Positions 20,900 through 29,696 are shown, numbered from the stretch's first letter. The stretch is 39,997 bases of DNA from a virus (IMGVR_UViG_3300047476_000208:1-39997); one strand, 5' to 3'. The notes: generated by a model from the sequence alone, not told the origin. A program made the numbers and translations.

Positions 20900-21954
20900 T
20901 GGGATACTTAGGCACAAAGCCAAATGTGGCTACTGCTGTAGGCAACAATATCGTCACTTCTAATGCTATTCAGGATGGCGCTGTAGGCACTGCTGATATA
21001 GCCGATAGCGCAATTACTACAGCTAAAATTGCGGTTGGTGCTGTAGTAGAAGCTGATATTGCCGATGCTGCTGTAACTTCATCCAAACTTGCTAGTGGAG
21101 CTGCTATCTCCAATATTGGATATACTCCTGTCAATCTAACTGGTGCTACCATGACAGGAACTTTAAATGTTCCCACTCTGCAAATTGCTGGTAACACTCA
21201 AATGCCAATCAGAAGGGCTGGGGATGTTACTAGTGCTGCTAATTTAAACGATAATAGTTTGCGTAATTCTGTATTCTATTCTTTAAATGCAACAAATGCT
21301 CCACACGCTAACAATGGCGTTGGAATGTACTTGTCTTCTCACGGTTTAGGAGGATCAGGTGATAATGCGACAGACGAACGAGCAGCACAGTTATATTTTG
21401 GCGACACACCCGGTTCAGGACTATTTTATCGTGTAAAGCAAGGATTATCGGGTTGGCATCCTTGGGTTTCTTTATCATCTGGTATTAGAGCAGTTTATTT
21501 TTCAAGCACTAGTGAACATGTTTATACAAGTGATCAAAACGGATTTACTAGATTAGAAACTACGTTTACCAGAACTGGTGTTTCATCATCGAAATTTCTT
21601 GTTATTGCAACGGTAAACGGTGCTGCACTTGACGATGCTCATGGTCGTATTGAATTTTATGACGGATCAAATTGGACAACCCCTGATGCGTTTATTGGCT
21701 CTAGTGCTGCGAGAGGTTCATTTGGTGATTTTTCTATTACTCGTGTGGTAGAAGATAAACAAACACTACAATACACGGCTGTGTTTGTTCACGCACCTGC
21801 GTCTACAGCAACCACACTCGGATACAGAGTACGATTAATGGCAGAAAATACAAATGGTTTTTGGATGAATCGACCCACGGGAGATGATGGTGGCTTTAAT
21901 ACCAACACAGGACGTTCCACTTTATTAATTATGGAATTGACAGGGAACATATGA
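20899..21954 (+). CDS. Tail fibre / receptor-binding protein
   Basis: It has 351 residues. The N-terminus MGYLGTKPNVATAVGNN is followed by a stretch with repeated ADIAD/TTAKI/SSKLA turns (about 27-75), typical of fibre shafts. The segment IGYTPVNLTGATMTGTLNVP is a classic phage fibre motif. The C-terminal part (about 110-351) is beta-rich and may bind receptor. It overlaps the next gene by 4 bases. Confidence 0.82.
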   Translation: MGYLGTKPNVATAVGNNIVTSNAIQDGAVGTADIADSAITTAKIAVGAVVEADIADAAVTSSKLASGAAISNIGYTPVNLTGATMTGTLNVPTLQIAGNTQMPIRRAGDVTSAANLNDNSLRNSVFYSLNATNAPHANNGVGMYLSSHGLGGSGDNATDERAAQLYFGDTPGSGLFYRVKQGLSGWHPWVSLSSGIRAVYFSSTSEHVYTSDQNGFTRLETTFTRTGVSSSKFLVIATVNGAALDDAHGRIEFYDGSNWTTPDAFIGSSAARGSFGDFSITRVVEDKQTLQYTAVFVHAPASTATTLGYRVRLMAENTNGFWMNRPTGDDGGFNTNTGRSTLLIMELTGNI

Positions 21955-22310
21955 AACACAATGTTTTCAATTTAACAATCAAGGCGATTAAACAACTATC
22001 ACCAGAGCTTAGGTTTACATTGGCTGCTGCGAAAGATGAAAACAACCTAACTATTAATGCTGTTGATTGGAATACGTTTGTTGTTGCAGAGGGTTGTGAT
22101 GGAATTTATGTACCATCACAAGAAGAAGTTGAAACAAAGTTTGCTGAGTTAGCTTTGATTTACGATGCAAATGAATACCAACGTCTTAGAGCTTCGGAAT
22201 ATCCTTCATTCGCTGACCAATTTGACTTGCTTTATCATGGTGGATATGAGGCTTGGAAAACTGCAATTGATGCAGTCAAAGCTAAATACCCAAAATCTAC
22301 TAAGGAATAA
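21951..22310 (+). CDS. Fibre-associated protein (XkdW-like)
   Basis: It has 119 residues. Its C-terminal 45 residues carry the pattern YQRLRASEYPSFADQFDLLY, then WKTAIDAVKAKYPK, found in small tail proteins encoded next to fibres. It may act as a fibre chaperone or tail component. The ATG overlaps the upstream stop as ATGA. Confidence 0.7.
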   Translation: MKHNVFNLTIKAIKQLSPELRFTLAAAKDENNLTINAVDWNTFVVAEGCDGIYVPSQEEVETKFAELALIYDANEYQRLRASEYPSFADQFDLLYHGGYEAWKTAIDAVKAKYPKSTKE

Positions 22311-22313
22311 CTT

Positions 22314-23822
22314 ATGTCATACATTGGTAACGAGCCAGTTATCTCCGCAACAAGAACAGTAACTGAAATCTCAGCTACCGCTGGACAGACTACATTCACT
22401 GTTAATGGTGGCTATACGGTAGGATATATAGATGTTTTTGTAAACGGATCACAACTACAGACTTCAGACTTCACAGCTACTAACGGAACTTCTGTTACTC
22501 TCAACGCAGCAGCAATCGCAGGAGATGATATTCGTTTAGTGGCTTGGGGAACATTCAGTATTGGTTCAAATCAGACAAGTGAGTTTGCTGACGGTTCTGC
22601 TTCTGCTCCGTCCATTACTAATAGTGGCGACACTAATACAGGTATGTTCTTCCCTGCAGCCGACACTATTGCCTTCACAGAAGGCGGTGTTGAGTCAATG
22701 CGGATTGATGCGTCAGGTAATGTTGGTATTGGTACTAGTAGTCCTACACAAAAATTATCAGTCAGTGGCGGGATTGCCGCAACTGGGCAATTTGTACCTT
22801 CTAATGGAGCTACTGTTCTTGGTTACATTGGTAACGACAATTCTATTTCAGGCGGGACTGGAACTAACTTAGGAATTAGGTCAGACACAGCAACAACATT
22901 TGCTACTGGTGGTGCTACAGAACGGATGCGTATTGACTCTAGCGGTAATGTGGGGATTGGTACTAGTACGCTTGCCTTTGACACTGGCTCAGGTTTGCGT
23001 ATTCAAAGAGCTAATGCACCAGCAACTATTCGTCTTGTTCAAGATGGTAGCGGTGGGAGTGGTTTTGAATTGTCTGCTGCTAACTCAAATGCTCAACTTG
23101 ATTACAGAACAGGGGCTTTGCTGTTTTTGTCTGCTGGCACAGAACGGATGCGTATAGGCCCATCTGGTCAGCTAGGTATTGGCGGTGCAAACTACGGCTC
23201 ATCTGGTCAAATCCTAACATCCCAAGGCTCTGGCTCTGCTCCTACTTGGTCAACTCCATCATCAGGTGGCGGTCAACTTCAAGACGCACTATATCTTTCA
23301 GGAACTTCTACTTGGACTGCACCAACAGGCGTTACACGAGTAAGAGTAACTGTAATTGGTGGTGGCGGTGCAGGTGGAGCAGGTGGTAATAATGGCTCGG
23401 ATGGCGCACCGGGTGGGGTAGGTGGACTTGCTATTGGTAGTTATACAGTAACACCCGGCACAGGTTATACAGTTACAGTCGGTGGCGGTGGGTCAAGAAG
23501 TGGCGGCTCAGGTGGCACATCATCTTTTGGTGGATTTTTATCGGCTACTGGTGGTGGCGGTGGGCAAGGTAATGGTGGTTCATCAGGTGGAAATGGAAAC
23601 GGTTCGGGCGGCACTATTAGAAATAGAAATATTGGTTTCAATAGTGGGTCGCCTTGGAGTGGTGAATCAACGCAATGGAATATAGCAACACAGAGTTTTA
23701 GCATTGGCAGCCAGTATGGTGCTGGTCAAAATGGTGGTGGCGGGCCAGTATTTGATGGTAGTGGACAACCCGGTGGTGGTGGCATTGGCGGGCTTGTTTA
23801 TATTCAATGGGTAGGGAGTTAA
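22314..23822 (+). CDS. Tail fibre adhesin with glycine-rich tip
   Basis: It has 502 residues. The N-terminal domain (about 1-85) is beta-rich (QTTFTVNGGYTVGYIDVFVN). Three copies of the ERMRIDSSGNVGIGT-type fibre motif lie at about 135-285. The last 160 residues contain runs of Gly with short spacers and end VYIQW. Gly-rich tips of this sort form polyglycine helices and bind host receptors in some phage adhesins. This is probably a main host-range determinant. Confidence 0.82.
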   Translation: MSYIGNEPVISATRTVTEISATAGQTTFTVNGGYTVGYIDVFVNGSQLQTSDFTATNGTSVTLNAAAIAGDDIRLVAWGTFSIGSNQTSEFADGSASAPSITNSGDTNTGMFFPAADTIAFTEGGVESMRIDASGNVGIGTSSPTQKLSVSGGIAATGQFVPSNGATVLGYIGNDNSISGGTGTNLGIRSDTATTFATGGATERMRIDSSGNVGIGTSTLAFDTGSGLRIQRANAPATIRLVQDGSGGSGFELSAANSNAQLDYRTGALLFLSAGTERMRIGPSGQLGIGGANYGSSGQILTSQGSGSAPTWSTPSSGGGQLQDALYLSGTSTWTAPTGVTRVRVTVIGGGGAGGAGGNNGSDGAPGGVGGLAIGSYTVTPGTGYTVTVGGGGSRSGGSGGTSSFGGFLSATGGGGGQGNGGSSGGNGNGSGGTIRNRNIGFNSGSPWSGESTQWNIATQSFSIGSQYGAGQNGGGGPVFDGSGQPGGGGIGGLVYIQWVGS

Positions 23823-23825
23823 TAT

Positions 23826-24119
23826 ATGAAAAAGGCTTTAATTGATCCAAATTCAAGTGTTTTCCATACAGTCGCTTGGACTGAACAAATACCACATAAA
23901 CCAATTACAGAAGAATATCCTGACTCAGCAAGAGTTTGCGAAGTGATAGACAGTGATTTTCCTGTTGCAGAACCTTTATTTTGGGTAGACTGTGCTGATG
24001 ATGTTGTAGCCGATCAATTTTGGTATAACAAAACAAATCAGCAGATTCAAGTTGTTGTAAATATGAAGCCTCCACTTGTTGCTCTAAATAATCCTCCACT
24101 ACCAGCAGAAGAAGAATAA
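23826..24119 (+). CDS. Small fibre-associated protein
   Basis: It has 97 residues directly after the Gly-rich fibre. It begins MKKALIDPNSSVFHTVAW, has PLFWVDCADDV in the middle and a Pro-rich acidic end. Small proteins with this opening commonly follow fibre genes in phages. An assembly or cap role is inferred. Confidence 0.6.
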   Translation: MKKALIDPNSSVFHTVAWTEQIPHKPITEEYPDSARVCEVIDSDFPVAEPLFWVDCADDVVADQFWYNKTNQQIQVVVNMKPPLVALNNPPLPAEEE

Positions 24120-24189
24120 TATCATGGCACATAGAAGAACAAGCAGCCGAAATCGAAACACTCAAAGCTAATCAACAAGGAAGCGTATG
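24120..24189 (+). pseudogene. Possible remnant of a fibre-associated gene end
   Basis: Between two genes, one frame reads without interruption from 24126 to a stop at 24189 as WHIEEQAAEIETLKANQQGSV. This resembles the helical C-terminus of fibre-associated proteins. It has no start codon or RBS of its own and overlaps the next ATG. It may be the 3' relic of a replaced gene. Confidence 0.35.
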
Positions 24190-25254
24190 ACTAAAGCAAG
24201 AGACTTAGCCCAGATAGTTTCTAGTGGTGTATCTGAGGCATTCAAGAATAGAATCATCAATGGTGCGATGGTGATTGACCAGCGTAATGCTGGTGCTAGT
24301 TTTACAAATACTGGAAATCAGTTTGTAACAGATAGATGGTACAACCAAACAAGTAGTAATTCTGTTTACACAATTGGTCAAAATTTAAATAGCATTGCTA
24401 CTCCTGCTGGTTTTTCTAATTACCTTGGTTTTCAAGTCACATCTCCTGTAACTGTTTCTGCTGGAGCATATTATTTCCTTAGTCAATTTATTGAAGGTTT
24501 TAATACCGCAGATTTAAATTTTGGAACTGCTAACGCTCAAACTGTCACTTTGTCATTTTGGGTGCGCTCCAGTTTAACTGGTGCTTTTGGTGGTTCATTA
24601 CAAAATAATGCTCAAAATAGAGTTTATCCATTTCAATACACAATTTCAGCGGCTAATACTTGGGAACAAAAATCCGTAACCATTACTGGTGATACAACAG
24701 GAACATGGGTCGGAGCAACCAATGGTATCGGTTTGCGAGTTAATTTTGGTCTTGGTGTTGGAACAAATTGGACAGGTCCTGCTGGAGCATGGGGAACCAC
24801 AGGACTTTGGTCTGCTAATAGTTCTGTCAATGTAGTTTCAACAAACGGAGCAACTTTCTACATCACAGGAGTTCAGCTAGAGGTAGGCTCTACAGCTACT
24901 AGCTTTGATTACAGACCTTACGGAACTGAGTTAGCTTTGTGTCAGAGGTATTTTTTTATAAAAAACTCTACAACTGGAACAGGCTTTTCTTCAACTTTCA
25001 GAAGCTCAACTAGAAGTGAGTTTTGGGTTCAAGCTCCATCTCAAATGAGAGCTTCTCCAACTATTAGTTCTAGTGGGATATGGAATGTTGGTAATTGGGC
25101 TAGTAGTGCAGTTGTTAGTTCTTTTGGCATAAATCAGGCTGGAACAATTATGGGAACATATTTTGCTAACCATTCTAATCTGTCATCTTCTGGCATAGCA
25201 GGGGAAATGTATCCCGATACAGGTGGAACTATTTCTTTTAGTTCGGAGCTATAA
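24187..25254 (+). CDS. Tail fibre / carbohydrate-binding-like protein
   Basis: It has 355 residues. It contains FKNRIINGAMVIDQRNAGAS, then VTDRWYN, a jelly-roll-like beta body (WVRSSLTGAFGG; WEQKSVTITGDTTGTW) and FYITGVQLEVGSTATSFDYR. This domain type is frequent in fibres of aquatic phages and resembles carbohydrate-binding modules. The C-terminal 100 residues are different and probably bind receptor. Confidence 0.8.
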   Translation: MTKARDLAQIVSSGVSEAFKNRIINGAMVIDQRNAGASFTNTGNQFVTDRWYNQTSSNSVYTIGQNLNSIATPAGFSNYLGFQVTSPVTVSAGAYYFLSQFIEGFNTADLNFGTANAQTVTLSFWVRSSLTGAFGGSLQNNAQNRVYPFQYTISAANTWEQKSVTITGDTTGTWVGATNGIGLRVNFGLGVGTNWTGPAGAWGTTGLWSANSSVNVVSTNGATFYITGVQLEVGSTATSFDYRPYGTELALCQRYFFIKNSTTGTGFSSTFRSSTRSEFWVQAPSQMRASPTISSSGIWNVGNWASSAVVSSFGINQAGTIMGTYFANHSNLSSSGIAGEMYPDTGGTISFSSEL

Positions 25255-25461
25255 ATGTATAAACTACTTAAAAACTCACGAAATGATATTAATTGCGTCA
25301 TCCGCCTATCAGATGGTGCTTGCATCCCATTCGACCCAGCCAACACCGATTACCAAACCTTTAAAAAAGAAGTCTTAGCTGGTGCAGAACTGCAAGATGC
25401 CGATGGGAATGTGATGACACAAGAACAGGCTGAACAATTCATTAACACTCTACCACAATAA
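25255..25461 (+). CDS. Small fibre-module protein
   Basis: It has 68 residues and begins directly after the fibre stop. It contains VIRLSDGACIPFDPANTDYQ and EVLAGAELQDADG, a pattern seen in small tail proteins that carry a step-like domain. A fibre assembly or cap role is inferred. Confidence 0.65.
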   Translation: MYKLLKNSRNDINCVIRLSDGACIPFDPANTDYQTFKKEVLAGAELQDADGNVMTQEQAEQFINTLPQ

Positions 25462-25468
25462 TAATATC

Positions 25469-25675
25469 ATGGCAGACATCGATCCAGTAGAATACGGCAA
25501 GTTAGTTCAAGCTGTTGAGAACTTAGAATCCAAAGTCAGTACAATGGAGTACGACATCAAGAAACTCGTAGCAATGGCTGAGAGATCTAAAGGATCTTTG
25601 TGGGCTATCATGGGAGCTGCCTCAGTCTTTGGTGGTTTTGTAACTTGGATGGCTGACTTGGTATTTAAGAAATGA
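25469..25675 (+). CDS. XhlA-like coiled-coil membrane protein
   Basis: It has 68 residues. Residues 8-38 form a coiled coil (VQAVENLESKVSTMEYDIKKL), and 43-65 form one membrane segment (LWAIMGAASVFGGFVTWMA) with KK at the end. This layout matches the XhlA hemolysin/holin-like family. It could be a lysis accessory or a second holin candidate. It overlaps the next gene by 4 bases. Confidence 0.65.
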   Translation: MADIDPVEYGKLVQAVENLESKVSTMEYDIKKLVAMAERSKGSLWAIMGAASVFGGFVTWMADLVFKK

Positions 25676-26022
25676 GTAGATCACATTCGGTAGGACAGGA
25701 CTTAGTAGCAAATACTAAAACTGTAATGTTCACAGTTCCCACAAGGAACATGGCTAAGTGGTTGCTTTTGTTTGCAACAAATCACAGCACATCATCTAAA
25801 TGGATCAATGTTTGGTGGTACGATAAAAGTGAGAATACTGAGATTGAAATATTATCTCAATATCCTATTACTGCTAAGACATTCCTAAGAATTGACGGAC
25901 AGGCTTATGTAATGTTAGATGAAGGTGATGAGATTAGAGTACAGTCTGAGACAGGCTCAGTAACTACCTGTATTATCACTGTAGAACTAGAGCAACGCAG
26001 TACCGTACAACAGTTTAACTAA
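25672..26022 (+). CDS. Small beta-rich virion protein
   Basis: It has 116 residues. It is beta-rich, with KWLLLFATNHSTSSKWINVW and YVMLDEGDEIRVQSETG, resembling the small structural protein at 20573-20899 in style. It probably belongs to the tail or head-tail connection. The role is unknown. Confidence 0.65.
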   Translation: MSRSHSVGQDLVANTKTVMFTVPTRNMAKWLLLFATNHSTSSKWINVWWYDKSENTEIEILSQYPITAKTFLRIDGQAYVMLDEGDEIRVQSETGSVTTCIITVELEQRSTVQQFN

Positions 26023-26032
26023 GGAGAAGTAA

Positions 26033-26188
26033 ATGAAAAAGACTAAAGCAGAAAAGAAGATTAGCAAAGTAATGCGTGAGTATAAAGCTGGTGAATTAAA
26101 CATCGGTAAGTCTCCTAAGAAAGTTACTTCTCGTAAACAGGCGATAGCAATTGCCCTAAGTCAAGCTGGTAAGGCTAAAAAGAAATGA
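26033..26188 (+). CDS. Small basic protein, DUF6496-like (51 aa)
   Basis: The ORF is 51 residues with SD AAGGAG. The sequence contains KKISKVMREYKAGELNIG and VTSRKQAIAIALSQAGKAKK, the pattern of DUF6496 proteins. It is strongly basic and may bind DNA. First of three consecutive overlapping basic genes; its stop overlaps the next start as ATGA. Confidence 0.75.
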   Translation: MKKTKAEKKISKVMREYKAGELNIGKSPKKVTSRKQAIAIALSQAGKAKKK

Positions 26189-26334
26189 AACAGGGATTAT
26201 ACGCAAATATTCAAGCTAAACGCAAGCGTATCGCTGCTGGATCGGGCGAGAAGATGCGTAAGGTAGGCTCTAAAGGTGCGCCAACGGCTAAAGACTTTAA
26301 AGACGCTGCTAAAACAGCTAAAAAGAAGAAATAA
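26185..26334 (+). CDS. Small basic protein (49 aa)
   Basis: The ORF is 49 residues: KQGLYANIQAKRKRIAAGSG, then EKMRKVGSKGAPTAKDFKDA and a Lys tail. This sequence type recurs in phages next to DUF6496-like genes. It is probably a DNA-associated or minor virion protein. Its last base is the first base of the next ATG. Confidence 0.75.
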   Translation: MKQGLYANIQAKRKRIAAGSGEKMRKVGSKGAPTAKDFKDAAKTAKKKK

Positions 26335-26579
26335 TGGTTAAAAAGGTATATCAGAACCCTGAAGGCGGTTTAAACGCCAAAGGAAGGGCTTATTTCAAGC
26401 GAACTGAGGGCGCTAACCTCAAACCCCCAGTTTCTGCAAAAGAGGCTCAAAAGTCCCCTAAAGCAGCCAAAAGGCGTAAGAGCTTCTGTGCAAGGATGGA
26501 GGGCGTAAAAGGTCCGATGAAGGACAGTAAAGGTAGACCTACCCGCAAAGCCTTAGCATTAAAAAAGTGGGATTGTTAA
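26334..26579 (+). CDS. Small basic protein, possibly DUF6321-like
   Basis: It has 81 residues with the conserved pattern GGLNAKGRAYFKRTEGANLK, then SPKAAKRRKSFCARM, GVKGPMKDSKGRPTRKALAL and KKWDC at the end. It is widely found in phages with the two preceding genes. Two Cys residues and the strong positive charge suggest nucleic-acid binding; the function is not known. Confidence 0.78.
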   Translation: MVKKVYQNPEGGLNAKGRAYFKRTEGANLKPPVSAKEAQKSPKAAKRRKSFCARMEGVKGPMKDSKGRPTRKALALKKWDC

Positions 26580-26587
26580 GATTTTAC

Positions 26588-26616
26588 TTGACAAAATAGT
26601 CAAATTATGATAGGAT
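26588..26616 (+). promoter_or_regulatory. Promoter directly before the tail adaptor gene
   Basis: TTGACA (26588-26593), a 17-base spacer ending TGA and TAGGAT (26611-26616) are seen. The -10 box ends 5 bases before the ATG, so the message would be leaderless or nearly so. The only SD-like bases (AGGA) lie inside the -10 box. Confidence 0.65.
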
Positions 26617-26621
26617 AACGC

Positions 26622-27278
26622 ATGGCTTCGTATAATTATATTCAACTTGTTAATGATGTCCTAATCCGCTTGCGAGAGCCAGAGGCTTCTTCTGTCTCGG
26701 ATAACGCCTATGTAAAGCTCATAGCTCGTTATGTCAATGACTCCAAGCGTCAAGTTGAAGATTCCTATAACTGGAATTCTTTGACAGAAACATTGTCGGC
26801 AACAACAACGGCTGATGTATTTAACTATGTCCTTGTTGGTTCAGGACAACGCTTTCGTGTTATCGATGTTCTAAACGATACCGATAACTTTTTTGTTGAG
26901 AATGTTCCTACTGTATGGATGGATCAGCAGTTCTTGTTGACAACCCCGCAGAAAGGAAGTCCAAAGTATTATAACTTTAATGGAACTGATAACAACGGCG
27001 ATACTCAGGTAGATTTATTCCCTATTCCTAATGGGTCTTATAATCTACGCTTTAACTTAATAAAGCCACAAGAGCCACTTGTGAACAACGCTGATACGCT
27101 ATTGGTTCCGCACGAGCCAGTGATCTTAGGTGCATTGGCTAGGGCGCAAGCAGAGCGTGGAGAAGACGGCGGTGTTCAGTCCGGTGAGACCTATGTACTG
27201 TATCGCCAGAGTTTGTCGGATGCAATCTCGCTAGAGTCGAATCGTTATATTGAAGAAACCCAGTGGAACTGGATCTAA
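26622..27278 (+). CDS. Tail adaptor / tubular protein A-like (P22 gp4, T7 gp11 role)
   Basis: It has 218 residues. The helical start YIQLVNDVLIRLREPEASSV, then YVNDSKRQVEDSYNW, is typical of podovirus head-to-tail adaptors. A central FPIPNGSYNLRFNLIKPQEP strand region and a C-terminal helix YIEETQWNWI complete it. It would sit between portal and nozzle. It abuts the nozzle gene without a gap. Confidence 0.85.
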   Translation: MASYNYIQLVNDVLIRLREPEASSVSDNAYVKLIARYVNDSKRQVEDSYNWNSLTETLSATTTADVFNYVLVGSGQRFRVIDVLNDTDNFFVENVPTVWMDQQFLLTTPQKGSPKYYNFNGTDNNGDTQVDLFPIPNGSYNLRFNLIKPQEPLVNNADTLLVPHEPVILGALARAQAERGEDGGVQSGETYVLYRQSLSDAISLESNRYIEETQWNWI

Positions 27279-28904
27279 ATGGCTAGTCAATTCCTAACGC
27301 AGTCAATTGCTGCTCCGGGCTTTTATGGACTCAATCTACAAGAGTCCAGCATTACTTTGTCGTCAGGCTTTGCTCTAAAAGCACAGAACTGCATTATCGA
27401 CAAGTACGGTCGTATCGGAGCAAGACGAGGATGGGCAGCAGTTAACAGCTCAGTTAATACTGACTTAGGTGCTGCTAATCCTGTTGAGTTTATATTTGAA
27501 GTCGTTGATGGCGGTAGTAACCAAGTCATCAGCGCTGGTAATAACAAGTTATTTGTCGGTACAACGACAATGACTACTAAGACAGTACGTAATACTAATA
27601 ACAATGGCAACGCTACCTATACGATTACTGCTAACGACTGGCAAGGTGCTGCTCTATCGTATGGCGATGTAAGCGATTTCCAGCCTCATGTGTACTTAGC
27701 ACAGGCTGGTCATCCGATGTTAGTATGGCACGAACTTCCTGTGGCAGGAGGAGCTTTTGATGCTCACGATAGCGGTACATTTGGATTTCAGCGTGTAGGA
27801 GATGATGCTAAGTTACCATCTAATCACAGCACTTCTACGTTTGCACCCAGCTGGGTCTTGTCTGCTTACGGTAGAATCTGGTGTGGTGGTATCTCAGGAG
27901 ATACACAAACTGTGTACTTCAGTGACTTACTAGCTGGTACAGACTTCTTAAACGGATCTGCTGGATACTTAAACCTACAAGAAGTTCTTCCTAATGGAGA
28001 TCCTGTAGTAGCTGCTGCAGCGCACAACGGATATATTATATTCTTTGGTCGTAAGAATACAGCAATATATGCTAATCCATTAGATACAGCATCGTTGACC
28101 TTAGTAGAAGTATTAAACAATGTTGGCTGTATTGCTCGTGATTCAGTTCAGAGTATCGGTACAGATGTATTCTTCTTATCCGATGCTGGTGTGCGTAGTT
28201 TACAGCGAGTGATTCAAGAAAAGTCATTGCCTATGCGTGATGTCTCTAAGAATGTTCGTGATGAATTGATGTCGGCAGTAGCATCAGAAACAGATTTAAC
28301 CAAGATTAAGAGTATTTATTACGAAAGAGATGCAATCTATCTCTTGACTTTACCAACCACTAGGTTTACTTATTGTTTTGATACTCGTGGTTCGTTACAA
28401 GACGGCTCTGCTCGTGTTACAATTTGGGACAACATTGATCCGAAAGCCTTTTTTGTAACACAGAATAAAGAATTGTATATTGGTAAACCCGGATACATCG
28501 GGAAATACTACGGACATTCTGATAATGGAACTTCGTATCGTTTACAGTATTTTACCAATTACTTTGACTTTGATGCGTCAACTTCCTTGAAGATTCTAAA
28601 GAAGATTGGCTGGGTATTGATTGGTGGAACTAATCAGTCTGTTGCGGTAAAGTGGGGATTTGATTATACCGAAGGTTATCAAGCAACTACCTATAACTTA
28701 GATACTGCTGTCGTATACGAATACGGTATCGGTGAATACAACATCGCTGAGTATTCATCTGGGATTGTTTTAGATCGTTTCTCCGTGAATGCTGGCGGAC
28801 AAGGAACTGTAATGCAACTTGGCTTAGAAGCCGACATTAATGGTAATCCTTTATCGATTCAGAAGATTGATATTGGAATCAAAAAAGGAAAGACTTTAGT
28901 CTAA
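27279..28904 (+). CDS. Tail nozzle / hub protein (P22 gp10-like role)
   Basis: It has 541 residues. It begins with APGFYGLNLQESSITLSSGF and CIIDKYGRIGARRGW, a recurrent start of podovirus nozzle proteins. The body is a beta-rich propeller-like repeat region (about 60-440) with QPHVYLAQAGHPMLVWHE and YIIFFGRKNTAIYANP. It follows the adaptor and would extend the tail tube. Confidence 0.85.
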   Translation: MASQFLTQSIAAPGFYGLNLQESSITLSSGFALKAQNCIIDKYGRIGARRGWAAVNSSVNTDLGAANPVEFIFEVVDGGSNQVISAGNNKLFVGTTTMTTKTVRNTNNNGNATYTITANDWQGAALSYGDVSDFQPHVYLAQAGHPMLVWHELPVAGGAFDAHDSGTFGFQRVGDDAKLPSNHSTSTFAPSWVLSAYGRIWCGGISGDTQTVYFSDLLAGTDFLNGSAGYLNLQEVLPNGDPVVAAAAHNGYIIFFGRKNTAIYANPLDTASLTLVEVLNNVGCIARDSVQSIGTDVFFLSDAGVRSLQRVIQEKSLPMRDVSKNVRDELMSAVASETDLTKIKSIYYERDAIYLLTLPTTRFTYCFDTRGSLQDGSARVTIWDNIDPKAFFVTQNKELYIGKPGYIGKYYGHSDNGTSYRLQYFTNYFDFDASTSLKILKKIGWVLIGGTNQSVAVKWGFDYTEGYQATTYNLDTAVVYEYGIGEYNIAEYSSGIVLDRFSVNAGGQGTVMQLGLEADINGNPLSIQKIDIGIKKGKTLV

Positions 28905-28913
28905 GGATATAAC

Positions 28914-29690
28914 ATGGCAAATTATGTAAAGGCAACTAATTTTACAGCTAAAGATAGCTTACCATCAGGTAACTCCGGTAAGATTATTAAAGGCTCTGAG
29001 ATTGATACCGAGTTAACTGCAATCGCTTCTGCTATTTCATCTAAAGCAGATACAAACAGTCCAGCTCTTACTGGTACTCCTACTGCTCCTACGGCAGCAG
29101 CAACAACTAATACGACACAGATTGCCACTACTGCTTATGTTCGTGGAGAGATCAACTCTTTAGGCACTATTGGTACGATGGCTGCTCAGAATGCCAACGC
29201 TGTAGCAATTACTGGTGGAAGCATCGCTGGTATCACCGATTTAGCAGTTGCTGACGGAGGCACTGGTGCTTCTTCGTTTACCGCTAATGCTGTATTACTT
29301 GGTAACGGTACTTCCGCATTACAAACCGTTGCTCCCGGCTCTAACGGTAATATTCTAACTTCTAACGGAACTACTTGGCAATCCACAACTCCTGCTTCTA
29401 TTAAAGGCTTAGGTTTAGGCGGAGAAGTTTGGAATGATATGACAGGTAGTCGTAGTTTTAATACTCAATACACAAACAATCGTGCTTATCCTATTGCTGT
29501 GACTGCCAGAACAACTTGCTCAACAGGTTCAGCTATTGCTTTTATTGTTAATGGTGTAAATATTTTAGAATTTAGCTGGCAGTTTAATGGTTGCGGATCT
29601 TTTGGTGGTGGTTTTGTTATTGTTCCCCCAGGGCAGACTTATCAGTTAAATAGCGGACAAGGCTTAAATTTTTGGCGTGAGCTTTTTTAA
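28914..29690 (+). CDS. Tail fibre protein attached to the nozzle module
   Basis: It has 258 residues with SD AAGGA. The N-terminal domain MANYVKATNFTAKDSLPSGN, then KIIKGSEIDTELTAIASAIS, is a conserved tail-attachment region in aquatic podoviruses. KADTNSPALTGTPTAPTA and a GGTGASSF motif form the shaft. The last 90 residues form a distinct beta domain with GGFVIVPPGQTYQLNSGQ. It is the fibre most directly next to the nozzle gene. Confidence 0.85.
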   Translation: MANYVKATNFTAKDSLPSGNSGKIIKGSEIDTELTAIASAISSKADTNSPALTGTPTAPTAAATTNTTQIATTAYVRGEINSLGTIGTMAAQNANAVAITGGSIAGITDLAVADGGTGASSFTANAVLLGNGTSALQTVAPGSNGNILTSNGTTWQSTTPASIKGLGLGGEVWNDMTGSRSFNTQYTNNRAYPIAVTARTTCSTGSAIAFIVNGVNILEFSWQFNGCGSFGGGFVIVPPGQTYQLNSGQGLNFWRELF

Positions 29691-29696
29691 GGATAA

